64,000 nt of DNA from Zasmidium citrigriseum (lineage: Eukaryota; Ascomycota; Dothideomycetes; Mycosphaerellales; Mycosphaerellaceae): NCBI GenBank assembly GCA_002786025.1, contig NHNW01000008.1, positions 806,001-870,000 of the forward strand, read 5' to 3'. Numbering within the stretch: position 1 is the stretch's first letter; each line of letters starts with the position of its first letter. Shown piece by piece: positions 10,253-20,876 of the stretch. A program made the translations under genes and the position numbers. Under the pieces are notes generated by a model. That model did not search any database and was not told the DNA's origin. It worked only from the letters and a program-made list of their open reading frames with translations.

Positions 10253-12481
10253 CTAGACGGGAGCGGTCGCGCCGGAGATGCGCTTGGCGAAGTCCTCCAT
10301 GGCATCAGCCAGCTTGAGCGGATCGAAGTCTCCAGTCCGAGTCGTGATGCTCATGTGAGCGGTGACGGGGATACCGAGCTGATACTCCTTGTTGCCCAAG
10401 AAGCTGCCAGTCATGCTGTAGAAAGCGGCGGCAAGGATACCCGCAGCGGTAGTGGAGCGCGGTGGAGTAGGAGTCGAGTTGGCGGTCGTGTTAGTCTCCG
10501 TGGCGATGGAGCTCTCTGGGCTGTCAGAGACCTGCGCTGGTGCAGCGGGCGTGGTCGAACTGCCCTTGCCCTGGCCTGGGACGCTGGCACTGGACGAAGT
10601 GATGTCTGCTGCAGCAGGCTGGGTCTTGGCGGGGGTAGCGTCTCCGTTGGGCCCGTTGCCTGCCGGATATGCCTTCAGGGCATTGACGATCTCCTTGACA
10701 GTGGGATTATTCTGGTCTTGAGAAATGCCTCCAGAGTGAATAGCAACGGCAGCATCAAACAACCAGCGGCGACATGGGTGCTTGCCTTTCAGGTACTCTT
10801 CTGCCGCTTCCTTGTTGCCATCGGCCGCGAGCTTGGCGACATCACGGGCGAGGGTCTTGCGAACGTGGAAAAGCACTGGCAAGCGCTCGGGGAACTCGTC
10901 GTAGTGTTTCTTGGCAACGGCAATCTCTTCGGGAGTGCGTGCCAAAGCGGAGGCGTTGGCTCTAATCTTCATGCCTGGATCGTTCAGCATCTTCGTGAGC
11001 TGGGCTCTCTGCTCGTCATCCTCAGCAGTTGAAGCATTTGGAGCCGGAGCCGGTGTAGTTGTGGCAGGGGACGGGGCGACTGGGGCGGCGACTGGGGCGG
11101 GCGAAGATGCCACTCCGTTGGTGGCACGAGTCCTCACTGTCACAGTCTTTGCAGTGGCCTTGAAAGTAGCTCCGTTCGTGACTGTCTCGGTGGCACGTGC
11201 TCTTGGGGTAGCAGCGTTGTTGTCACCATTGGTGGAGGCAACTGTCTGAATAGCAGGTCCAGTGGCACGAGCCCGAGCAGAAGTGATTTGAGACTCTCCG
11301 ACACGAGCAGTGGGTGCCTGCGTGCCATTTGTGGTGGCAGAGACTCCGTTGATCGCGGCAGCCGTCTTGTTATGCGGTCCTTGTGGCCGAGCCACTGAAG
11401 CATCTTCCTTGGCAATAGGTGTCGAAAGTGTTGCAGCACTTGATTGTGCAACCGCGTTTGACGGTGGGAGGGCAGATGGCGCCTTGCTGTGCGGTGCTTG
11501 TGGTCGAGCTTCTGGACCTGCCTCTGTGACGACAGACGTCGAGAGGTTTGCAGCACTGGATTGCGCGATAGCAGTCGGTGGTGGCGGAACGGGAGCGGTG
11601 GTGGCTGCACGCGGAGCTACCTCCGTAGACGTCGATGAAGATGCAGTCGATGGTCGAGCCGTCTGCTGTAGTTTGAAGAATTTGGCCTTCAGCCTCGCTT
11701 GAGCATTGGCTACTGATGACTCGCCCGACGAACTTGCCGCGGACAGTGCTGGCGAAGCAGAGCGAACGGGAGCTGCGGCGGAGAGTGCAGGCGACATACG
11801 AGGATCTGAGCTGGTGATACGGTTGGCGGTCGGGATAGTAGTCGAAGCTGGCGTAGCAGATGTCTGGGCGGCGGCCTGAACAGCAGTAGCGAGCTGTGTG
11901 TTGATGACGGGAACGGCACCTGGCTGTGGTGCCGTGGGCATATTGCCTCCAGCAACTTGACGAACAGCACCGCTTCGTGCAAATCGCACTGTGCCTTGCG
12001 AGCGTGGTGACGGAGGACGCTGGCGGTTGGGATTGGCGGTTGCCATCGGTGCCCGGGGAGCGCGTTGAGTTGCAGAATATCCACCGCGCGGCATTGGGAT
12101 GCCACCACGATCTTGCATGTACATGCGCCGCTCTTCGCCGAAGCGATTCTCCTGCATCTCTCGCTGATGATCATATTGATGGGCTGCTCGGCGAGACAGC
12201 TCTGCACGGTGGCCCTGTCCATCTTGGCGATTCTGCAGGTCTTCGAAGCCGTCTCCGGCACACTGCTGGTCGAATGTGTTCCAACCCTTCAAAGCCTTAT
12301 GCTGTGGGTCGTCCTCGTTAGTAGCTCCGGCCACGATACGCTGGCGGCGGGCGCGACTGTCTTCCAGGGCGAGAGCCTCTTGGCGCTCAATCGCGCGAGA
12401 GTTGCCCTCATGTGGTGCGGAAATGAAGTCACGGTGTGCAGTGCCCAGGTCGGCCATCATTCTGGCGACCTCGGGGTCCAT
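10253..12481 (-). CDS. Large low-complexity Ala/Ser/Thr/Pro-rich protein, unknown function
   Basis: A single uninterrupted frame. I chose ATG 12481 (MDPEVARMMADLG); an in-frame upstream ATG at 12637 would add 52 residues unlike the rest. The product is 742 residues. Residues 1-125 are charged and helix-prone. Residues about 130-530 are low complexity with Ala, Thr, Ser and Pro, and contain a two-copy internal duplication of about 38 residues built on AQSSAA-LST...ARPQ-PH-K (DNA 11360-11600). A folded-looking C-terminal part begins near LTKMLNDPGMKIRANASALA and continues through ARDVAKLAADGNKEAAEEYLKG, ending with LKLADAMEDFAKRIS. I do not recognise any domain. No signal peptide or membrane helix is evident, so a nuclear or cytoplasmic role is likely. 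Confidence 0.75.
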   Translation of the reverse strand: MDPEVARMMADLGTAHRDFISAPHEGNSRAIERQEALALEDSRARRQRIVAGATNEDDPQHKALKGWNTFDQQCAGDGFEDLQNRQDGQGHRAELSRRAAHQYDHQREMQENRFGEERRMYMQDRGGIPMPRGGYSATQRAPRAPMATANPNRQRPPSPRSQGTVRFARSGAVRQVAGGNMPTAPQPGAVPVINTQLATAVQAAAQTSATPASTTIPTANRITSSDPRMSPALSAAAPVRSASPALSAASSSGESSVANAQARLKAKFFKLQQTARPSTASSSTSTEVAPRAATTAPVPPPPTAIAQSSAANLSTSVVTEAGPEARPQAPHSKAPSALPPSNAVAQSSAATLSTPIAKEDASVARPQGPHNKTAAAINGVSATTNGTQAPTARVGESQITSARARATGPAIQTVASTNGDNNAATPRARATETVTNGATFKATAKTVTVRTRATNGVASSPAPVAAPVAPSPATTTPAPAPNASTAEDDEQRAQLTKMLNDPGMKIRANASALARTPEEIAVAKKHYDEFPERLPVLFHVRKTLARDVAKLAADGNKEAAEEYLKGKHPCRRWLFDAAVAIHSGGISQDQNNPTVKEIVNALKAYPAGNGPNGDATPAKTQPAAADITSSSASVPGQGKGSSTTPAAPAQVSDSPESSIATETNTTANSTPTPPRSTTAAGILAAAFYSMTGSFLGNKEYQLGIPVTAHMSITTRTGDFDPLKLADAMEDFAKRISGATAPV

Positions 12482-13493
12482 GTCGGCGGTGTTCTGAAAG
12501 AATGCCAGGCGAGTGCGGTGTGGTTGTAGTTGGTGTGGTGCGAAGAGGAGAGGAAGGAAGGAAGCGGCGGCGGATGTTTGTGTTTTGGCTGTTGCCCGGC
12601 AGCCAAGCTCCGAGCACGGACTGACGTCCGCTCGCAAGAGGAAGGAGCAACGGAAAGTTGAGGTAGGACCAATGGACCTTCGCGGTGGTTGATCAAACCC
12701 CTCGAACCATGAGGGTGATTGTTAGAAGCCTTTGCAACAGGTGGATCCGAACTGAGGCGCCTGAGGTGTCTGCGGCAACCAACTGACGGTGGCAGTGATG
12801 GCTTGAGCGTGCGGTTGCAGGCAAACGGCAGGCACATGAAAGCAACAAGTCAATCAATGCTGCTTCGTTGTCCTTCTGTCGCAAGGTGGCATATGAAATA
12901 TGCTCGCGGCCCACATAGGCAGAGCCAGAGATGACGGTAAATAGGTGCGTCTCAACTGAACTCCCCTCTTGCGCTCACATGATTCTCATTCAGAGTTACC
13001 ACATGGCCATATCGCTAGGACATCCTTCGATTATGTCCACCGAGCTCACCGTGTTGCGGTCAAGCGAGGTCCCGTGTGGTTCCAAGCAGACGGCTGACAG
13101 ATAACAGCAAGGCTTGATCCGCTGGGGCTCCGATCTTTCCCTCGTGGTTGCTTGCTGCCATGTCGTCCTAGTCAAAGAGTTCCAGCCAGGGGGCAAATCC
13201 TGCAAACCAGACGCACGTGTTTCCGGTCACGCTCTCAGCAAGCCGGCGGTCTTGGAGCCTGAGTGCCTTTCATACGGATCAACGTTGTCTTCAAGAGCTG
13301 GGAAGGATCTCTGCCTGTCTTGATCATCGGCTATCGTCGACCCAGATCGACATTCCTGGTATCTGCACACAAATGGACACCATCAGTCGATCCTGAAGAG
13401 CTGTCTCATATCAAGGCAGGAAGGCAGCAAGTCCAGGAACATCCGAGAACAAAAGCTTCCGGGATCCACATCTCGTCCACTGGGCACGGCCAC
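12482..13493. other. Intergenic, about 1 kb
   Basis: Promoter side of the long low-complexity gene and 3' flank of the GPI-type gene. Overlapping short open frames carry no domain or splice support. No repeat or RNA gene seen. Confidence 0.45.
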
Positions 13494-14298
13494 TCATACG
13501 ACTCCCAGCACTGCCATTGCTACCACTCCTCCCAAGCCCACTTTAGCAGCAGCAGTGACAGCAGCAGCTCCGCCAGAGCTTGATGCCGATGGCTGATCGA
13601 GGGTCATGGTGGCCGCGGCAGCAAGCTTATCTGCTCCAGCAGTGATCGTGATTGGAACATAATTGATCTCACTGCTGGCCAGAGTGGATGTCGACTGGAC
13701 CCTACCCAGGCCTGGGATCGCGGACGCTCCGGTACAGACCGCGGAAGTCGCTCCACGCATGGGAGTATCGGAAAGGTGTGCACCGACAAGCTCGCATTGC
13801 ACCGTCAAAGGCTCGGCCGTCATTGTCGTTTGGCTGAGATTCCATCAGCGACCATCCGTACAACAGGAAATGCAATGGCAAAATTTCCGCTTACTCTCCC
13901 TCATATGTGTTGGTGAAGATGATGGTACTCTCTCCTTCGGTGACCGTTATCGGAGGGTTATACCCACAGCCCGTGGTTGTGGCATTATCGATACAGCCAA
14001 GAGCGTATGCTGTTTCATTTGGGGTCTGGATCTTCAATCAGCACGTGTATACACATGGAATGCGCCGTAGAGAGTCAGTCTTGGCTCGGCAGCTTAGAAG
14101 GCTTACCGCGGATATGATGGAAGCATGTATTTGGCTCGGGGCACCCATAGGAAGGTAGAGAGATACCGTTGGCCGATTCGCCAGTGAACTCTCCATAGCG
14201 GTGGTAGCTGAAGTCTCTGGGGAGTCGGTGGTGTTATCCTGCGCCACGACACAGGCCAACAAGCTGCTAATGAATGCCCGGCGGAGGATCCTGGCCAT
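13494..14298 (-). CDS. Secreted GPI-anchor-type fungal protein
   Basis: Three exons: 14298-14107, 14025-13895 and 13833-13494, with introns of 81 and 61 bp. The product is 220 residues. Residues 1-20 (MARILRRAFISSLLACVVAQ) are a signal peptide. The middle resembles a widespread fungal cell-surface family: PTVSLYLPMGAP, paired cysteines in ALGCIDNATTTGCGY, the phrase TMTAEPLTVQCELVGAHL, and PITITAGADKL before the tail. The end has small residues (SASSSGGAAA) followed by a hydrophobic stretch (VGLGGVVAMAVLGVV), as for GPI attachment. Three N-glycosylation sequons (NTT, NET, NAT) lie in the first half. It should sit in the cell wall or plasma membrane; the molecular role of this family is unknown. 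Confidence 0.85.
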
Positions 14299-14832
14299 GA
14301 TGATAGCTAATCACCCGTTGTCTGGACGGTGACTTTGAGCTACGGTAAAAGGCGGCGACGGGAAGGTAAACATGGGCTGGTGATGGAGGAAGAGGAAACA
14401 TGCTCGTACGAAGAGCGGTCATACCTGTCTGCGAGTTGTGCATTACGAGGCGTGTGGTTTGGCAGAGGCTTAGCATGCCACAGAGAATGCCACAGGTGTC
14501 GCTGCCAAGCAGGAAACATGCTATATTCGTTCGCTGAGTTTCCTTGCCAATGTGCTTGGCTGGTGCCGGTGGCCGTGGAGGAAGAAGACCAAGTCTTGCG
14601 CCCACAGCTCAGGGGCCGTGGACAGCTGACTCAAGTGAAAGTTTTGACGGAGGGCGTGAAGCAGCCACTGTGATCAACGCCACTGACCACCCGCTCATCT
14701 CCCTCGCACCTCTGCCCGGCCGTGGGGGCGACGAGCTAAAACACGTCAACCAGCACGCGCCGCAGACCACTTGGACCGAGAGCGACTTCATCAACGTCAA
14801 CACCACGGATTCCGCGTTGCATCGCCGGCAAC
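14299..14832. promoter_or_regulatory. Divergent intergenic region between the GPI-type gene and rtt106
   Basis: 534 bp shared by two genes transcribed away from each other. Short open frames have no support. No TATA box or named binding site is clear. Confidence 0.4.
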
Positions 14833-16204
14833 ATGGCCCAGCAGGATCTGGCCAAGCACGTCCACGATGCCTTCCAGCATGATCCCGAGCTGGAAAACCG
14901 CATCTACCAGTTCGCGCATCACTACCAGGGCCAGCTGGATGGATTGTTTGGCGACATAGCCAAGTACGTGCTCTCGCGGGACACTGCATCAGTTGCGCCG
15001 GCAGGTACCTCGAAGAAGAGGAAGCTCGATGATGCGACGCCATCCACGCAGGCGGCTCCCAACGGCAGCAGCAGATCGGCCGGCGTCTCGAATCCAGCCA
15101 CTACCTTCGAATGCAAGAACGTCAGCTTCCAGGTGCCCGCCCGCAAGAGGCTGAAGCTGCAGCTGGTCGCGGATCAAGCAGATTCGAAGAAGCGGGAGAT
15201 CAGACTCATTGACCCCAAAACGGAGTCAACAGAGTTCACACTGTCCAACTCGCAGATCGATCAGGTGTTCTGTCTGCCTGTGCCCGAGAAACAACAGCGG
15301 CAATGGAACTTCTGCATCTTTCCAGAGGTTGGCGCAACGACGGAAGACGGCACGCCATGCGAACAGATGGTCTTCACATTGAACGAAACGAAACCAGATG
15401 ATGCGACCTCATCGTCAAGAGCTGTCGCTGAGGGAGATACATACGTGACGGTCACGCAACCAGAACTTGATCAGCTGCTACAGCCGTATGGAAAGAACGT
15501 AGTAAAGCCGACGGACACCGAGTTCGCGAGTAGCATACCCCAGTCACATCGAAAGGGAGAGAAGGCGTATCATGTGAAGGGCCACAGAGGGACGAAAGAA
15601 GGTAGGGCAACAGCAGTAGGGTAGTATTTGGCATTACTGACGCATCCCAGGATATCTCTTCTTCCTGCCCAATGGCATCGTTTTCGGATTCAAGAAGCCA
15701 CTATCCTTCTTTCCCTTCTCAGCAATCGAGTCAATCAGCTACACTTCCGTCCTACAACGAACATTCAACTTGGTTATTGCGGCAACAGAGGGCGACAGCA
15801 CAGATGTGAAAGAAGTGGAGTTCAGCATGCTAGATCAAGCAGACTTCGCAGGAATTGACGAGTACGTGAAGAGACACGGACTGAACGACGCCTCGATGGC
15901 AGCGGATCGCAAAGCCAAGGCATACAACGTGAACAAAGAACCGAAGTCAGAGCCGAATGGAGAGGCCAATGCCACGCAGGCGAACGGTGGTGATGACGGG
16001 ATGACTGAGCTGCAAAGAGCAGAGCAGCAATTGCAAGATGAGGAAGACGAAGAAGAGGAGGATTACGTCGATTCAGGTGGTGAAAGTGATGGCGAGGGCG
16101 AGGACAGCGATGAAGATGAGGAGGGTGGAGAATACGCCGAAGAATACGAGGAAGACGAAGGAGACGAGGAGGTTGAGCACGACGAGGATGCGCATGATGA
16201 GTGA
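14833..16204 (+). CDS. rtt106: Histone chaperone Rtt106
   Basis: Exon 1 is 14833-15601 and exon 2 is 15651-16204; the 49-bp intron has donor GTAGGG and acceptor TCCCAG. The product is 440 residues. Residues 1-50 form the N-terminal dimerisation helices ([16 protein letters not shown]). A tandem PH-like module follows, from about residue 90 to 330, with [20 protein letters not shown], a typical [19 protein letters not shown] and [20 protein letters not shown]. The last 90 residues are very acidic (Glu/Asp runs), as in other family members. Rtt106 binds H3-H4 carrying H3K56 acetylation and helps deposit it behind replication forks and at silenced or histone-gene loci. The match along the full length makes the call firm. 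Confidence 0.94.
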
Positions 16205-16918
16205 TATGGAATGCAGACCAGGACGAGCTGTGCAAACGGAGACCTATGTCAGCGAACAAGCTCAACATAATGTACAGATTCCCGAGGACAGGTCCGAAGG
16301 AGCCAAGGGGTTCAAACAACGACTCGGCATGCTGGCTATGAAATGATAAGCGAGTTATGAATCTGTCTCGCGCCTAAGCTCATCCGACTCCAATGCTCAA
16401 TCAACGGCTTCGAGGAGTTCACCAGTTGGCGACAAAGTCAAAGATCCTCGTCAAGCGAAACCGAGTCTCGTACCTCGTGAAGAGCCTTGTTCGAAACAAC
16501 ATGAAAAGAAGCGTGTCATGTATGTCAGCTCTCGTCCAACCTTACAATGCTTGTTAAAGGTCTACGGAGCCTTCATAACTTGGCACCCAAGTTGAAGACC
16601 CTCGTCTACCGAGACCGAGGCCCGTATAAAGAGCGACATTGTAAGAGACAAAAGAGGAGCTTCGGGCGATTGGTCTCCCGGCCTTCATAAGTAGCTGAGT
16701 CTTACAGGGAACGCTGGATTCTGTGCAGCTAATCGTACCACGAAGCGAGGGATCTGAGTTCGAAATTCCTGGCTATAATCCTCACAGCTGATCCCTGTAC
16801 ATGGCTCCAATGTTGCCGGTGGGCGGCATATAAGACACTTCGGTACGATCGATTGCAATGCGTCCATTGAGCGATCTCACGACTGCGAGAGCACACGAGC
16901 ACAAATTTTCGAGATATC
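16205..16918. other. Intergenic, 714 bp, with a diverged direct repeat
   Basis: No gene is supported. Two related stretches (listed separately) lie inside. A tRNA-like B-box resemblance near 16758 (AGTTCGAAATTCC) has no matching A box or acceptor stem. Confidence 0.45.
16426..16635. repeat. Diverged direct repeat, two copies of about 57 bp
   Basis: Copy 1 (16426-16485) and copy 2 (16580-16635) align by eye over TTGGC...AAGT...GAAGA-CCTCGTC-A-CGA-ACCGAG-C-CGTA...AAGAGC, roughly three quarters identical. They sit about 154 bp apart. This looks like an old tandem duplication or relic of a larger repeat; function unknown. Confidence 0.5.
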
Positions 16919-17984
16919 ATGGCTTCTACCATTGAGAATTCAACCCCTGATTCCATCAAGGCGACTATAAACTACTTGTACGTTGTCTCAAAGGCAGATG
17001 CGACCTCACTTTCATGCTTTGAGACGCCTGCTAACCTTCTACCCTTCCCTTCCAGCCTTGCTCCGGCCGATGGGGGACCACCTGAATTCTATGAGGTCCG
17101 CTCTGCCCGCAGCAGACGCCGGGCATATGAACCTCATCGCATGAGGATCACCGACCTTCGTGGTCTCGAAGACCAGTTCAACCTGGACAGAAACGGATTC
17201 CAATTCCTGCGTCTCCCGTCCAAGGAAAAGTCCTTCGACAATGACGATCAGATCAAGAGGGTCTACTACCCCGAGATCGAAGACTTGATGAAGCAAGCGT
17301 AAGTATTCATCGAATAGAAGCATTGCCTACATCGCCGCTGACGCCCTGAACAGTACAGGCGCCACACACGTCCACCTCTTCGGCCACATCGTCCGTAGAT
17401 ACTCCCGCCAAAACGAGCTCGACGCAATCAAGGACGTCCCGGACGACAAAATGGTCCAAATGGAAAGCCCGGCCATGTTCGCCCACATCGACCAATCCTA
17501 CGACGGGGCCTCAATCCTCATCGACAGCATCCTAGACAACCAACCTGACGCTGCCTACCTCGGCCCTCTGCGCGACAGGTCCAGCCGCTTTGCTATCGTC
17601 AACGCCTGGCGTCCCCTCAAACCCATCACACGCGAGCCCCTCGCCGTCTGCGATGCCTCAACGGTTTCTGAGTCTGACCTTCGTGAGATCACGCTCAGGA
17701 TCCGGGATGATGATCCTCGCCGTCGGTTCATAGTGCGGAACCAAAAGCTTTGGCAGATTGCTGCGAATCCGCAGCATCGCTGGTACTGGCCGAAGCGACA
17801 GACGCAGGACGAGGTCTTGTTGATTAAGTGTTTTGATTCGAAGAAGGATGTTGCGAGACGCACGCCGCATTCGGCTATCCAGACCCCGGAGGATCATGGA
17901 CCGCCCAGGGAGAGTATTGAGGTTAGGTGTCTTTTGTTTTGGGATGGAGATGAAAAAGAGAGTGGAGTGAAGGCGAAGTTGTGA
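16919..17984 (+). CDS. CmcJ/AsaB-like hydroxylase/desaturase family protein
   Basis: Exons 16919-16977, 17056-17298 and 17354-17984. Intron 1 (78 bp) is divisible by three and has no in-frame stop; I call it because removal restores the family pattern INYFLAPADGGPPEFYE. Intron 2 is 55 bp. The product is 310 residues. Recognisable segments include RITDLRG-LEDQFNLDRNGFQF, THVHLFGHIVR, AHIDQSYDGA, FAIVNAWRPL, PLAVCDASTV, and HRWYWPKRQTQDEVLLIKCFDS. The family includes AsaB of the aspergillic acid cluster and relatives of the cephamycin CmcJ component, annotated as oxidoreductases of secondary metabolism. No biosynthetic core enzyme lies nearby, so it is probably a stand-alone member. Substrate unknown. 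Confidence 0.88.
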
Positions 17985-18266
17985 GGTGTGTTTGAGGCCA
18001 TGATGGCTGAGCAAAAGCTAAGCTTTCGAGAATGATGAATGGTTCGAAGAATGGAATACGGAAATACCGACTTGAAAAGGCTTCAGTCACCTTTCGTTTA
18101 TTTTGTAGAGGTGAAAAGTCTGGTGAGGCGGTGTGCGCAGAAGGTTGCTACAAAAGAGCTAACGCACGGTACGTATGTGTTCCAACCTCCCCAAATACAG
18201 AACTAGACTGACTTATTGATTGACATATGCCAACTCGGTTACCAACGGAGCCGACGGCGCTCAACA

Positions 18267-19355
18267 TCATAAGCGTCTGACAGTCTCATGCACAAGATGC
18301 ACCTCTTCGAAAATCGCCGCCTGGAGCAACCGACTCTTCGGATCCAACAACTTCTCCTCCCTCCGCAACGAGCCGCGTGTGCGTCTAGCGAACTCCTCAA
18401 TCGCACGCGCCCCTCTGGTCTCGTCCATGGACTCTGTCTCCCCTCGGCGCTGGGCCTGTCTTCTCTTCGCCATGTCTGTCCTGGGGATATAGCACTCTTC
18501 ATCACGAAGTTGTGGCAGGCCGGTCATTTCCATGAGTGCTGCTTCTGCCCTGTGGCTGTTCCTTTCGATACCCAGACCGGCTTCGACTCTTGACTCCACG
18601 ACAGCGCTCCCTTCGATTCTGTCCAAATCGCTGGGATCTTCGATTGGCCAGCTCATGATGTCTCTGACCATCTCGGCCCATTGCTCATGGGTCACGAGCT
18701 CCTTCCCGACCGGCGTAGTCACGCCGTCCCAGAAGTCCAACGGCATGCCCTTCCACCCAGTCCGGCCGAATTGTCGGACTTGCTGCTCGATCCAACAACA
18801 TTGAGGCTGCGTTGCGGCTGACTTGCCTCTGCATGTGATGCAGTTACACGGTCCGCCTTTCACCTCAAGCTCCGTCATTCCGTGCATGTACGTGTGACCA
18901 AAACTGCTGGCTCCGCAATGATAGGCGTAGTTCAGATGGAGGAGATATTCGACTAGTCTGATGAACATCATGAAATCCCATCGATCTCCGGCAATTCTCG
19001 CGTAAAGGTCGTTTCGCTTGACGTACTGGCTTGCGATCTGCAGCGAGACTTCGAAGAGAGAGTCCTTCCGGAGTCCGCCGTAATGGAGCGCCCATGATCG
19101 AATTGCTTGGACGAGAGAGACGCCTTCGAAACGAGGAGTGCGGTTTTCGACAAGACGGGTGTGTTCGTGTTCGATCTTTGCTTCGCTCAGCACGGTGGCG
19201 TGCTCGTTGACTTGGTTCTTTGCCCAGTGGGAAGTGCGACCGAACGAGAGAATGTCCAATGGGCCAAGATTTGACAGAACTTCGGACACAAGCTCGGAGG
19301 GTAGGTCTAAAAGACCCGTCGCCGGCTCTGTCGTTGCCTCACTGGAGGGGCCCAT
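18267..19355 (-). CDS. F-box protein A of a three-gene cluster
   Basis: Single frame, 362 residues from ATG 19355 (MGPSSEATTEP); an in-frame upstream ATG at 19478 is less likely. The F-box lies near the N-terminus: LLDLPSELVSEVLSNLGPLDILSFGRTS. It is followed by the cluster-specific pattern EHTRL, then FEGVSLVQAIRSWALHYGGL and IASQYVKRN. The C-terminus has EFARRTRG...EKLLDPKSRLLQAAIFEE. A Cys-rich loop (CNCITCRGK...CC) is in the middle. F-box proteins link substrates to the SCF ubiquitin ligase through Skp1; the substrate is unknown. Related to the genes at 19698 and 21589. A TATA-like GTATAATA lies about 95 bp upstream (near 19450). Confidence 0.85.
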   Translation of the reverse strand: MGPSSEATTEPATGLLDLPSELVSEVLSNLGPLDILSFGRTSHWAKNQVNEHATVLSEAKIEHEHTRLVENRTPRFEGVSLVQAIRSWALHYGGLRKDSLFEVSLQIASQYVKRNDLYARIAGDRWDFMMFIRLVEYLLHLNYAYHCGASSFGHTYMHGMTELEVKGGPCNCITCRGKSAATQPQCCWIEQQVRQFGRTGWKGMPLDFWDGVTTPVGKELVTHEQWAEMVRDIMSWPIEDPSDLDRIEGSAVVESRVEAGLGIERNSHRAEAALMEMTGLPQLRDEECYIPRTDMAKRRQAQRRGETESMDETRGARAIEEFARRTRGSLRREEKLLDPKSRLLQAAIFEEVHLVHETVRRL

Positions 19356-19697
19356 GGTCTTCGATTGGGTATGTGATTGTGGTTGGATTGTAACGACTTG
19401 ACGATATTTTGTGGAACGACTGGGATCTGAGAAAGGGAGGTAGCTATTATACACTGAGTGTGCTCGCAGATTTCCCAATTACTTTATTCTCAGAATATGC
19501 TGACTTTTTGAAAGTTTAATGCTGACTTTTGAGACAGACAGCCTTCGTCCAGCCTTACGAACATTGGAATCGAATCAAAATTCGAGCAAAGACGATGATC
19601 CAGCAAATCAAGCATTTCCGCCCACTGGAAAAAAAAGGTGCCTCTGAATTTTGGATTTGTTCTCTTGTTCTTACTTTTGTGGCTCTTCCCTTTCACT
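19356..19697. promoter_or_regulatory. Divergent promoter region of F-box genes A and B
   Basis: 342 bp between two divergent, related F-box genes. A TATA-like TATAATA (on the minus strand near 19450) could serve gene A. The 19-bp sequence GACAGCCTTCGTCCAGCCT at 19537-19555 recurs exactly at 21118-21136, upstream of F-box gene C. Confidence 0.5.
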
Positions 19698-20876
19698 ATG
19701 TCCTCCACGGCCTTCAACTGCAAAGAAGCCCGTCCGCTCAGCATGGAGAACAGTACCCGAGATCAGTCCACAGATCTGCAGGTCGCCATGTCCTCGATGG
19801 CCATCAAGGACACAGAAGTTCAAAGTCCAGCTCCCGAGCGGAAAGGCTTCCCTCTTCCCACGGAACTCATCGACAAGATCATCGAATTTCTCCCTCCTAC
19901 AACGAAGACCCTCCTCACTCTTGGTCGCACATGCCACCAGCTTCGCACCATTATCAACGAGAACAGCGACTACTTGGGCGGGCTTATCATTGAACGCGAA
20001 CGCACCCGTCTCGACACTGTCTCGCGATGCAAACGGACTGGTCGCCTCGTAGGGCCAGGCTTGTCTCTTCTCCAAATTCTCCGCCGCTTCTGCCTCGATG
20101 AAGGCCGGCGATGTGGATGCGTGGTCAATCGGATGCGCTCCTTGGCAGAAGAGTGCGGCCGCAATGAGATCCACGACAAGCCTTGGAGAGCGGCCGAGCT
20201 GCGGTCCTTTCGGGAGAAGATGTTCAGATATCTTTGGTATTTGAATCTCACGGCACATCCTGCTCACGAATGCAATGGAAGAGACATGTGCTGGAAAGGC
20301 TCTTGCGATCCCCGTTCGACGCTTGAGCCTGGGGATATCGAGGTCGTCGACGCCGTCCAGCGCTTCAAGGAGAGCAGCTGGTCGATGGATTTGCCTCTCG
20401 ACTTCTTCAATACGCACGCTATTTCTGCGGACGCCCTCACTGTGGCGAGCCAGAACGTATGGCTGTGGATGATCAGAAGCGTGCTCGAGGAGCCCATCCA
20501 GCAGTTCACACGATTGGAAGAACAGGTTGGGACCGGAATATTCAGCGAGACCCTACATGATGCCATGTACTCCGAAGGGCCTCTGGATCCGAGAAGAACG
20601 TATGGCCTTCAACGATTGATGATGCTTGTGACCCCACGCGAACACGAACCACCGAGGTTTCTGCCCAAGTTGACTTCGCAATTGATACGACACACGGAAT
20701 CATGCTACGAGACGCGGACTTTAGATAAGCTGTTCACACTCACGAGAGGTGTTCGTGCCTTGAAGGAGTATGGTGCTTGCTTGCGGGCTGAGAAGAAGCT
20801 TCTTGATCCCGATAGCAAGCTCCTCTTGGCGGCGATATATGAGGAGTTGCTAGGTTTTGAAAGAGCACGCTACTGA
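19698..20876 (+). CDS. F-box protein B of a three-gene cluster
   Basis: Single frame; ATG 19698 (MSSTAFNC) gives 392 residues. ATG 19743 (MENSTRD) is also possible, and an upstream in-frame ATG at 19638 would add a hydrophobic 20 residues out of keeping with the family. The F-box reads FPLPTELIDKIIEFLPPTTKTLLTLGRTCHQL, followed by ERERTRL and a Cys/Arg-rich part (GRRCGCVVNRM). The end has the shared KKLLDPDSKLLLAAIYEELLG. It is the most diverged of the three cluster members in its middle part, where ECNGRDMCWKGSCDP replaces the corresponding segment. Probable SCF adaptor with unknown target. Confidence 0.82.
   Translation: MSSTAFNCKEARPLSMENSTRDQSTDLQVAMSSMAIKDTEVQSPAPERKGFPLPTELIDKIIEFLPPTTKTLLTLGRTCHQLRTIINENSDYLGGLIIERERTRLDTVSRCKRTGRLVGPGLSLLQILRRFCLDEGRRCGCVVNRMRSLAEECGRNEIHDKPWRAAELRSFREKMFRYLWYLNLTAHPAHECNGRDMCWKGSCDPRSTLEPGDIEVVDAVQRFKESSWSMDLPLDFFNTHAISADALTVASQNVWLWMIRSVLEEPIQQFTRLEEQVGTGIFSETLHDAMYSEGPLDPRRTYGLQRLMMLVTPREHEPPRFLPKLTSQLIRHTESCYETRTLDKLFTLTRGVRALKEYGACLRAEKKLLDPDSKLLLAAIYEELLGFERARY

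Noticed and set aside
16740..16800. tRNA-like B-box resemblance (AGTTCGAAATTCC)
   Set aside because: No A box, no pairing acceptor stem and no anticodon arm could be drawn around it.
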